Assembly: GCA_024644125.1 (NCBI GenBank) | Contig: JAHELQ010000228.1 | Location: 1 to 5,203 of the forward strand | Reading direction: 5' to 3' | Origin: Candidatus Aminicenantota bacterium | GTDB lineage: Bacteria > Acidobacteriota > Aminicenantia > UBA2199 | DNA: 5,203 nt | Shown here: one piece after another, positions 1 through 4,953 of the stretch | Layout: each line of letters opens with the position of its first letter | How positions within the stretch are numbered: position 1 is the first letter of the stretch | Position numbers and translations under genes: made by a program | The notes under the pieces: model-generated | What the model was told of the DNA's origin: nothing | Database searches by the model: none | The model's input: the letters and a program-made list of their open reading frames with translations, nothing else

Positions 1-167
1 CCGCCGCCCGAACCATCTCTGCCATCACCGCCATCGACCCAACCCCCATCCGCCGCCAGATCCAGCTCATCATCCCAACCCAAACCCGCCCCCTCTACGG
101 CCTCCTCATCTCCCTCCAACCAGCCCAATTCGAGTCCACCCTCTCCCGCATCATCGACGCAGACTGA
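1..167 (+). CDS. 3' end of an unidentified rightward gene (partial)
   Basis: An open frame enters from the left edge (first full codon at base 3) and stops at TGA 165-167, giving 54 visible residues that end in ..STLSRIIDAD. I do not recognise the protein. The coding call rests on codon use: by hand count 42 of 54 codons end in C, and all isoleucines are ATC, which is hard to explain by chance. The visible peptide alternates hydrophobic and polar residues (RRQIQLIIP, RPLYGLLISLQPAQF) and looks like the end of a soluble alpha/beta domain, with no membrane segment or known motif. A frame on the opposite strand is also open here, but it would be a Gly/Asp/Glu-rich low-complexity peptide and looks like an artefact of the composition. 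Base use is sharply different from the genes to the right. Start and full length lie outside the window. Confidence 0.6.
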   Translation, partial: AARTISAITAIDPTPIRRQIQLIIPTQTRPLYGLLISLQPAQFESTLSRIIDAD

Positions 168-191
168 CATCACGAATAACAAACCAAACCC

Positions 192-220
192 AAATAAAAA
201 GCGGCCCCCCCGGGCCGCTT
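192..220 (-). terminator. Intrinsic terminator for leftward transcription, possibly bidirectional
   Basis: A perfect 9-bp stem (AAGCGGCCC at 199-207 pairing with GGGCCGCTT at 212-220) closes a 4-base loop of C's. Read leftward, the hairpin runs straight into TTTATTT (198-192), a proper U-tract, so it should terminate minus-strand transcripts. Read rightward, the following bases are TCTCCTCATCC, a poor U-tract, so it may stop the gene ending at 167 less efficiently. It lies 21 bases beyond the leftward stop codon at 242 and 31 bases beyond the rightward stop at 167. Confidence 0.8.
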
Positions 221-241
221 CTCCTCATCCCATGCATCGCA

Positions 242-457
242 TCATCCCATCACCCCAGGCAGATAGCCATCTATTTCATCTTCAAAATTTGGGGTGTCAT
301 TTTTGATTAGATGATCGAGATAACGCTCAGTTTGACATTTTTTGACGAGGGTGGCGATGAATTCGATCGCGTCGCTTGTTTTGAGTACATATTGTCGCTT
401 TGAGTGACGAGTAAAAATAGGCGTATTTATCCTTGCTGTGGATAGTTGACAACGCAA
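242..457 (-). pseudogene. Small leftward frame, hypothetical or degraded gene
   Basis: A leftward frame stops with TGA at 242-244. Its last ~58 residues look protein-like and acidic at the end (..SDAIEFIATLVKK.., ..NFEDEIDGYLPGVMG), but I recognise no family. A real U-tract terminator follows 21 bases after the stop, which argues that this stretch is, or was, the 3' end of a transcribed gene. The start is the problem. The frame stays open back to an ATG at 529, but that lies inside the start of the divergent glutaredoxin gene and would carry an unlikely basic, Ile/Leu-rich N-terminus. A TTG at 455-457 has a nearby AAGG but very short spacing. An AAGGA at 430-434 sits 5 bases before an ACG codon (422-424), as if an ATG start had mutated, which would give a 60-residue protein. 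It could be a small gene with a non-ATG start, a 3' gene remnant, or chance. The boundaries given use the TTG start. Confidence 0.35.
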
Positions 458-474
458 CCGCCTTATGTTAAAAT
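446..474 (+). promoter_or_regulatory. Sigma70-type promoter of the glutaredoxin gene
   Basis: The -35 box TTGACA (446-451) matches consensus exactly, and TAAAAT (469-474) matches the -10 consensus at 5 of 6 positions, with an ideal 17-base spacer. Transcription should start near 481, leaving a leader of about 40 bases before the ATG at 523. The -10 box lies within a 13-base palindrome (467-479), a possible operator. No other rightward gene follows, so the promoter appears to serve the glutaredoxin gene alone. Confidence 0.8.
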
Positions 475-479
475 TTAAC
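467..479. promoter_or_regulatory. Palindrome over the -10 region, candidate operator
   Basis: GTTAAA and TTTAAC are exact inverted repeats separated by a single A, and they cover the -10 box of the glutaredoxin promoter. A protein bound here would block RNA polymerase. The same bases could supply a weak leftward -10 (TAAATT, 477-472) at 15-base spacing from a leftward TTGAAA (498-493), so the site might also affect the small leftward frame. AT-rich promoter DNA produces such palindromes by chance fairly often, so the operator reading is tentative. Confidence 0.25.
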
Positions 480-510
480 CTTAAGAAAATGATTTCAATC
501 GAGAGTATTC

Positions 511-519
511 GAGAGGTGA
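511..519 (+). promoter_or_regulatory. Ribosome binding site of the glutaredoxin gene
   Basis: GAGAGGTGA lies 3 to 11 bases before the ATG at 523; its GAGG core (513-516) leaves a 6-base spacer. This supports the ATG at 523 as the true start. Confidence 0.7.
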
Positions 520-522
520 CGC

Positions 523-783
523 ATGGCAATAAATAAACAGCAAAAACAGGTCATTGTTTTCTCAACGCCCACCTGCACCTGGTGTCGCGCGGTAAAGCAG
601 CATCTAAAAAAGCACCAGGTGAAGTTTAAAGATATCGATATTAGCCGGGATGAACGGGCGGCCCGTGATATGGTTCGCCGCACCGGTCAGCAGGGCGTCC
701 CGGTAACACTTATCGGCAATCAGCCGGTCATTGGATTCAACAAAGAATTAATCAACCGGTTATTGGACATCAAATCCCATTGA
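523..783 (+). CDS. Glutaredoxin-like thiol-disulfide protein (YruB/NrdH-like)
   Basis: This is an 86-residue cytoplasmic protein with a thioredoxin fold of glutaredoxin size. After a short Lys/Gln-rich N-terminus it shows the first beta strand and active site VIVFSTPTCTWC (residues 10-21), with catalytic Cys18 and Cys21 in a CTWC motif. The GVPV turn follows at residues 58-61, with the cis-proline Pro60 that binds the substrate disulfide, and then VIGF (69-72), typical of the C-terminal strand and helix. The spacing and the GQQGVPV and IGFN signatures fit the YruB/NrdH-like branch rather than classical CPYC glutaredoxins. The family transfers electrons to or from protein disulfides; the partner here cannot be read from sequence. 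The gene is monocistronic, with a near-consensus promoter and a good ribosome binding site, and it converges on folP with 19 bases between stops. I see no clear terminator between them, so the two transcripts may overlap at their 3' ends. Confidence 0.93.
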   Translation: MAINKQQKQVIVFSTPTCTWCRAVKQHLKKHQVKFKDIDISRDERAARDMVRRTGQQGVPVTLIGNQPVIGFNKELINRLLDIKSH

Positions 784-802
784 AGTAAAGAGATTTTTCA
801 AA

Positions 803-1651
803 CTAGACCGGGCTCATTTCCGTCAGGTTAGATAAAATCTTCAAGGACTTCACGGCGTTTTTGACGTTATGTACCCGGATGATCGAGGCGCCGTTCAGAA
901 TGGAAACGATATTGGCGGTGATCGTTTCCGCTTCACGGTCGATAGGAATTTTCTCTCCGGTGATTGTCCCAAGGAACGTCTTGCGGGATAGTCCCATCAG
1001 AATGGGGCAATCGAATTGTTTGAATTCCGCCAGCCGGCGGATAATTTCGACATTGTCTTCAAAACGTTTTCCGAATCCGATTCCCGGATCGATTATGATC
1101 TTCTCTTTTTTGATCCCCTTCGCGAATACAAAATTGATTCGGTCCCTGAAATATTGCTTGATTTCGCTGATGACATCCTGATATATGGGATCTTTCTGCA
1201 TATTGTCCGGCGTTCCCTTGATATGCATCAAAATCACCGGCACATCCAATTCCGCGATGGTGGTTACCATCTGGTCGGTGAAACGAAGTCCGGATATATC
1301 ATTGACAATATCGGCTCCCGCCTCCAGCACCGCGGCGCGGGCAACCCGGTCTTTGTAGGTGTCCACCGATACAAGAACCGGAAACTCTTCTTTGATTTTT
1401 TCGATCACCGGAATCACACGGTCCATCTCCTCGTCGATTCCCACCTTCTGGGCGCCGGGTCGCGTGCTCTCGCCGCCCACATCGATGATATCGGCTCCAT
1501 CGTTGATCAATAACTCAGCCTGCCGGACTGCATCCTCCGGATTGATAAATTTTCCCCCATCTGAAAACGAATCCGGGGTCACATTCACGATCCCCATAAC
1601 CAGGGGTCTTGAATATTCAATAATGCGGCTTTTTAAAAATATTCTCATCAT
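803..1651 (-). CDS. folP: Dihydropteroate synthase
   Basis: This cytoplasmic TIM-barrel enzyme of folate synthesis condenses 7,8-dihydropterin pyrophosphate with p-aminobenzoate to give 7,8-dihydropteroate. At 282 residues it has the usual bacterial length, and the signature blocks occur in order: NVTPDSFSDGG (23-33, pyrophosphate-binding loop 1), DVGGESTRPG (57-66, loop 2), SVDTYK (95-100, Asp97), ND at 117-118, LMHIKGTP (141-148), DPGIGFGK (188-195, Asp188), SRK (222-224, Lys224) and RVH (259-261). All expected pterin and phosphate ligands are therefore present. The residue after RVH is Asn262, where Asp is usual. Two adjacent ATGs (1649-1651 and 1646-1648) both fit AAGGAAGGG at 1654-1662; the first is given. 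The gene lies 91 bases beyond batE in the same direction and has a promoter candidate in that gap, so it can be expressed separately from the bat operon. The sulfonamide-target role is family knowledge. Confidence 0.97.
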   Translation of the reverse strand: MMRIFLKSRIIEYSRPLVMGIVNVTPDSFSDGGKFINPEDAVRQAELLINDGADIIDVGGESTRPGAQKVGIDEEMDRVIPVIEKIKEEFPVLVSVDTYKDRVARAAVLEAGADIVNDISGLRFTDQMVTTIAELDVPVILMHIKGTPDNMQKDPIYQDVISEIKQYFRDRINFVFAKGIKKEKIIIDPGIGFGKRFEDNVEIIRRLAEFKQFDCPILMGLSRKTFLGTITGEKIPIDREAETITANIVSILNGASIIRVHNVKNAVKSLKILSNLTEMSPV

Positions 1652-1653
1652 AT

Positions 1654-1662
1654 CCCTTCCTT
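1654..1662 (-). promoter_or_regulatory. Ribosome binding site of folP
   Basis: Read leftward this is AAGGAAGGG. The AAGGA part leaves 6 bases before the first ATG (1649-1651), while the AAGGG part leaves 5 bases before the second ATG (1646-1648). Either start is plausible, and the two differ by one methionine. Confidence 0.65.
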
Positions 1663-1683
1663 CTAAGCGTCTATATTCGAAAG

Positions 1684-1710
1684 ATTATACTAGTTCGTTA
1701 TTTATTTCAA
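1684..1710 (-). promoter_or_regulatory. Candidate promoter of folP
   Basis: On the minus strand a perfect TATAAT (1689-1684) is preceded by TTGAAA (1710-1705, 5 of 6 matches) at a 15-base spacing, which is short. An alternative TTGTTG three bases further upstream would give 18. Transcription would begin near 1677, about 26 bases before the first ATG, and the ribosome binding site falls within that leader. This suggests folP is not solely dependent on readthrough from the bat genes. Confidence 0.5.
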
Positions 1711-1742
1711 CAAAAATTTTCACAGTTAGTCAGTAACTCAAT

Positions 1743-2504
1743 TTAGATCACTATCAACAGCTCTTTTTTGATCCAACCGGCAATCTGGGCGGAGGCGGTC
1801 ACCTGGTACCAATCTTTGTTTTTTTCGATAATCCGAACCTTCAATCCGGGATTCACCTTGAATAGAACGGTGTTCTGTTCGCCAGGCCCGCTGCGAAGTT
1901 CCGAATCCGCCGTCGACACAACCGCGGCATCGCGCGTCTCGTGCCCATTGATCCGCACCATGTGATAGAAGGAAAGTATGATGGCGATGATGATAAAAAA
2001 CGATACGCCATACGAGACAATTTTGGTCCGGCCGCGTAAAAGCCACAGGAAAATAAAGACGTTGAGCCCCGCTACCGCCAGCAAAAGGAACCAGGATACC
2101 AGATCGAGGGATATCACTGACCTCAAACGCAGAAAAACTCCGGCGATAAAATCTGGTTTCTCCGGCGGAACGACATCCTTGAAGGACATATCCACCACCT
2201 GCAGGTTTTTCTCGATGGATGGCTCGAATGGTTTCAACCTCTGGGCTCGCAAATAATAGATTTTTGCCAGTATGGGTTGCCCCTGCTTAAAATAGCAATT
2301 CCCAATGTTGAAAAATATCTTCCAATTAGCAATATGCCGCTCGATTTCCAGGTACAAATCAAGGGCATCCGCAAATTTCCCCTGCTCATACAATTCATTG
2401 GCCCTGCTGAATTGTGATGCCGTATCCTCCGGCGAACCAAACACAACCGCCGCGTAGACGATTGCCAGAATGAAGATTATGATCCTGTGTGTTCGATGTC
2501 TCAT
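1743..2504 (-). CDS. batE: BatE: TPR and SH3-domain membrane protein
   Basis: This 253-residue protein is the last gene of the bat operon. Residues 1-23 form an uncleaved or cleaved signal sequence (hydrophobic IIIFILAIVYAAVVFG). A periplasmic TPR region follows (about 28-100: ANELYEQGKFADALDLYLEIE, then FNIGNCYFKQGQPILAKIYY, with the RAQRLKPFEP repeat end). Two transmembrane helices (about 134-156 and 162-183) form a hairpin, and the C-terminal domain (193-253) has the bacterial SH3 pattern: LRSGPG (203-208), then VNPGLKVRIIEKNKDWYQV and GWIKKELL. Both ends are therefore predicted to face the periplasm. The ATG at 2504 overlaps the batD stop by 4 bases (ATGA). Only a weak AAGAGAA lies upstream, about 19 bases away, so translation is probably coupled to batD. 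The family's role in aerotolerance or envelope stress is described but not mechanistically resolved; BatE is named from domain order and operon position. Confidence 0.88.
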   Translation of the reverse strand: MRHRTHRIIIFILAIVYAAVVFGSPEDTASQFSRANELYEQGKFADALDLYLEIERHIANWKIFFNIGNCYFKQGQPILAKIYYLRAQRLKPFEPSIEKNLQVVDMSFKDVVPPEKPDFIAGVFLRLRSVISLDLVSWFLLLAVAGLNVFIFLWLLRGRTKIVSYGVSFFIIIAIILSFYHMVRINGHETRDAAVVSTADSELRSGPGEQNTVLFKVNPGLKVRIIEKNKDWYQVTASAQIAGWIKKELLIVI

Positions 2505-4270
2505 TTTATTTTGTTGTCAATTCTCTTTAAAATTTCGATTATGGCGGTCACATCTTGTCGGGTTTCTCTGACAGATTTTTTTATTGGAGAAAATTTCGCC
2601 GATTCCGCTTCGGATTTTATTTTCAAAAACAATGAGCGGTCCCGCTCGCCGACCTTATGCCTGTCGAACAGATCTTCGATGGTGTTTCGACCGATCTCGG
2701 CCAATCCCAATCCTGTCTTTTGGCTGAGATAACGCTCCAGAATACCGGTGATCTCGCCATACTCCTCGATGTTCTGAAGTTCTTTAACCGTTTTGAGCAA
2801 TAGTTTTTTCCGGTTCACCAATGAACTATTGGCAATCACCCGATCAAACAGAAATATTTTTAAGACAAATAAAATATTCAATAAAAAAGGTAGCAGTAAC
2901 AATAGCTTGAAAAGCCCGGTCGCGTAGAATCGGGAATCCTGATCGTAGATCGTGCCCGATTTGATAAAATCGATATCATCGCCGGTCTTGACAATTTCAG
3001 TTTTTGGCATTGTATGGATATCCGCCTGTTTTTCTTTCACCCCGGTGACCTTTATGGTGAAGGGCGCACTGGCGATGGTGGCGACACGGTTTTGATCGGG
3101 ATCGAAATATTTGAATTCCAGGGAGGGAAACGTCACATTGCCCGCTTGCTTGAAAGAGATGGGAATTTCGGCGTCAAGAATTCCTGATAGCCGTTGGCCG
3201 TTCGTATCGAAATTCCGGGATATTTTCGGAGGAAACACCTTGAAGGAATCTGAACCGGGAAATTCAGGAGGATTCACGGTTTTAATATTTCCATTGCCTC
3301 TGATTTTTAACTTCACCGCCAGAATATCGTTTACATCCGCCTCGATTTTATCGGTTTCCACTTCAAATCCAAAATTCCCCACCGGGAGATTTTGAGCTCC
3401 GGCCGGCAATGCCAATACTTCGATTTCCAATTCAGGGGTGGAACGGGTAATTTTCCGCGGTACCGAAAACATGAAAGTCCCATCCGCCAGCCCGATTTCG
3501 AATTCCATTGGAGTGATTTTCAATTTTCCCGTTCTGGTGGGGAACAACGCGGCTTTCCTTATGGTGTAGACTTGATAGGTTTTGCCATCGATCTGCTTTG
3601 TTTCTCCTTCTATACTACGGGGCACAGGATACCATTCTTGCCAGAAGCCGGAGATTGATTGTTTGGAAAGAGGATTGACCGATTCCACCCGGTTGCGGGT
3701 ATAGAGATAGACGGTATAGGTCAATTGCTCGCCTTTTAACACTCGTTTTTTTGAAACCGTCGCCTTTAGTAAAACTTCGATGGGCTGTTCCTGTCTCTGC
3801 CGATTCATCCGCTCCATCGGCGACGAGAAAAAATCGTCATCGCCAAAATCGAACACCGACCTTCGACGCCGTTGCGGGTTTTGAGGAGCGAGGCTTCCAT
3901 CCACGACTTCAATCGTGTACTCCTGGGTTTTGTATTCTTTCCCCTGATACAACAAGAGAGACGACGGAATGACCGCTTTGCCCTTTTTTAACGGCTTTAG
4001 ATAATAGACAAAATTGGTGCCGTAATTGGCCACTCCATTCACGAAGCTAAATTCGCTGCTTTGCGAGGTTTGATTCACCTGCAAATCTTTTAGACCTGAT
4101 AAATCCGGCGCAGGAGGATTTTGCAACCCTTTGACCGAAATTGTATAGATCAAAAAATCATCCATCCCGATTTTGTCTGCGTTGATGGATGCCTTGAATT
4201 CAACGTCGGCGCCAAACGCCAACAAAGGCAAAAGCCACGCTATCAAGAAACAAATTGTTTTTTTCTTCAT
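2501..4270 (-). CDS. batD: BatD: large periplasmic membrane-anchored protein
   Basis: At 589 residues this has the usual BatD length and plan. Residues 1-20 are a signal peptide (MKKK, hydrophobic core, cleavage likely near AFGA-D); there is no lipobox cysteine. A long beta-rich periplasmic region (about 21-448) carries typical BatD blocks: the first domain near 24-123 (VNQTSQSSEFSFVNG), a second near 163-286 containing FPTRTGKLKITP (243-254), and a third near 300-409 starting GFEVETDKIEADVNDILAVKL and containing IRGNGNIKT (323-331). A charged, aromatic linker with RRRR (134-137) followed by FDFGDDDFF separates domains one and two, a feature common in this family. One TM helix lies at about 452-475 (FKLLLLLPFLLNILFVLKIFLF), followed by a cytoplasmic helical tail of about 110 residues. 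The start lies 2 bases after the batC stop with only a weak purine-rich site, suggesting coupled translation. Molecular function is unknown; the fold suggests a protein-binding scaffold. Confidence 0.93.
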   Translation of the reverse strand: MKKKTICFLIAWLLPLLAFGADVEFKASINADKIGMDDFLIYTISVKGLQNPPAPDLSGLKDLQVNQTSQSSEFSFVNGVANYGTNFVYYLKPLKKGKAVIPSSLLLYQGKEYKTQEYTIEVVDGSLAPQNPQRRRRSVFDFGDDDFFSSPMERMNRQRQEQPIEVLLKATVSKKRVLKGEQLTYTVYLYTRNRVESVNPLSKQSISGFWQEWYPVPRSIEGETKQIDGKTYQVYTIRKAALFPTRTGKLKITPMEFEIGLADGTFMFSVPRKITRSTPELEIEVLALPAGAQNLPVGNFGFEVETDKIEADVNDILAVKLKIRGNGNIKTVNPPEFPGSDSFKVFPPKISRNFDTNGQRLSGILDAEIPISFKQAGNVTFPSLEFKYFDPDQNRVATIASAPFTIKVTGVKEKQADIHTMPKTEIVKTGDDIDFIKSGTIYDQDSRFYATGLFKLLLLLPFLLNILFVLKIFLFDRVIANSSLVNRKKLLLKTVKELQNIEEYGEITGILERYLSQKTGLGLAEIGRNTIEDLFDRHKVGERDRSLFLKIKSEAESAKFSPIKKSVRETRQDVTAIIEILKRIDNKIK

Positions 4271-4272
4271 GA

Positions 4273-4953
4273 TTACCAGTCTTTCTCTTTTTTTGCGATG
4301 CCGACGGCACGTTTTTTCTTTTCCAATTGTTGCTTTTCGTTTTGATTCAAATATTGCATCAAATTCTGGTGCTTCTCTTCGGGTTTTTGTTGTTGCTGTT
4401 GTTGCTCTGATTTTTGTTGGTCCTGATTTTGCTCCTGGTCTTTTTGGTCTTGCTTCTTATCTTCCTGGTCTTTTTTATCCTGTTGGTCTTTGTTCTGCTG
4501 CTGATTTTGTTGTTTGTTCTGCTCGTCTATTTTTTTCAACGTATATTCGAAATTTTTCTTGGCGTCCATATCCGTAGGATCCGCCAGCAGGCTTTTCTTG
4601 TAACTATCGAGAGCTTTATCGTATTGTTCCATTTTAAAAAAGGAGTTGCCTATATTGTAAAAAAGTTGGGAGGCAGGAATGTTCGCCTTCTCCGATTCTA
4701 TTCCCGAAAACTCCTCCAGCGCCTCTTTGTATTTTTCCATCTGGTACAAAGCGCTGGCGGTATTGTTTTTCAATTCCGGGAGGTCGGGCTTGATCCCTTT
4801 GGCGGACAAAAAATCATTCAAGGCGGTTTCGAATTGTCGATTCTTGTACGCTTCGATTCCCTGGAGATTCTTGCGGGCCGCGGGTTCGAACCAATGCCAA
4901 CCAAGCAGAAGCTGGCACAAAATGAGTACCGGTAACACTATTTTTTTTTCCAT
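4273..4953 (-). CDS. batC: BatC: TPR protein with Q/K/D-rich linker
   Basis: With the ATG at 4951-4953 the protein has 226 residues. Residues 4-18 form a hydrophobic N-terminal anchor or signal (IVLPVLILCQLLLGW). TPR-type helices follow (about 28-62 and 63-95), and a canonical TPR lies at 97-128 (LFYNIGNSFFKMEQYDKALD, then SYKKSLLADPTD). Residues 143-190 are a low-complexity Gln/Lys/Asp/Glu linker including a run of seven Q's, and the tail (196-226) ends in EKDW, a C-terminal signature I associate with BatC-type TPR proteins. This start is chosen because AAAAGAGA (4959-4966) lies 5 bases before it, whereas the upstream in-frame ATG at 4977 has no ribosome site and would overlap batB more. With this start the overlap with batB is 16 bases. 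Codons 2-4 contain a run of nine A's. The likely role is as a periplasm-facing partner of BatB, with TPRs mediating protein contacts; this is inferred from family and context. Confidence 0.88.
   Translation of the reverse strand: MEKKIVLPVLILCQLLLGWHWFEPAARKNLQGIEAYKNRQFETALNDFLSAKGIKPDLPELKNNTASALYQMEKYKEALEEFSGIESEKANIPASQLFYNIGNSFFKMEQYDKALDSYKKSLLADPTDMDAKKNFEYTLKKIDEQNKQQNQQQNKDQQDKKDQEDKKQDQKDQEQNQDQQKSEQQQQQQKPEEKHQNLMQYLNQNEKQQLEKKKRAVGIAKKEKDW
4384..4527 (-). repeat. Low-complexity Q/K/D-rich coding tract in batC
   Basis: This encodes residues 143-190 of BatC using repeated CAA/CAG, AAA/AAG and GAC/GAT codons, with irregular units of the form DQ(E/D)(K/Q)K. The opposite strand reads as T-rich with Leu/Val/Phe codons, which creates a long spurious open frame there. 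Such tracts expand and contract by slippage, so its length probably varies between strains. It is likely a flexible, highly polar, disordered spacer. Confidence 0.7.

Noticed and set aside
1..167. Leftward Gly/Asp/Glu-rich open frame over the left end
   Set aside because: The low-complexity translation follows from G-rich composition on that strand; the rightward frame has the strong third-position C bias and ends in a stop.
499..515. Direct repeat TCGAGAG (499-505 and 509-515) with 10-base period before the glutaredoxin start
   Set aside because: The second copy is part of the ribosome binding site, the repeat is only 7 bases, and it lies downstream of the predicted transcription start; likely chance.
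168..522. tRNA, small RNA, CRISPR or mobile-element ends in the longest gene-poor stretch
   Set aside because: I found no cloverleaf, no repeated spacer-length units, no terminal inverted repeats and no target-site duplications; only the terminator, the small leftward frame and the promoter are supportable.
495..683. Leftward frame antisense to the glutaredoxin gene
   Set aside because: It overlaps the conserved CxxC region of a clear gene on the other strand; its Cys/Phe-rich peptide looks like antisense noise.
754..761. Palindrome AACCGGTT near the end of the glutaredoxin gene as part of a terminator
   Set aside because: It has no loop or U-tract and lies in the coding sequence; eight-base palindromes are expected by chance.
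1016..1513. 165-residue rightward open frame inside folP
   Set aside because: Antisense to intact dihydropteroate synthase with all motifs; the His/Asp/Arg-rich translation shows no family features.
1724..1738. Inverted repeat AGTTA-GTCAG-TAACT after batE as a terminator
   Set aside because: The stem is only 5 AT-rich base pairs, and the T-run starts several bases later after GTGAAAA. It is too weak to call.
1738..2046. Second leftward frame across the 3' half of batE
   Set aside because: It is a shifted frame of batE, whose own frame shows TM helices and an SH3-like domain without interruption. There is no sign of a frameshift.
4414..4935. Long rightward open frame rich in Leu, Val and Phe, resembling a membrane protein
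   Set aside because: It is the exact antisense of the batC Q/K/D-rich tract and TPR region; CAA/AAG/GAC codons read backwards give TTG/CTT/GTC. It has no ribosome site and batC is well supported.
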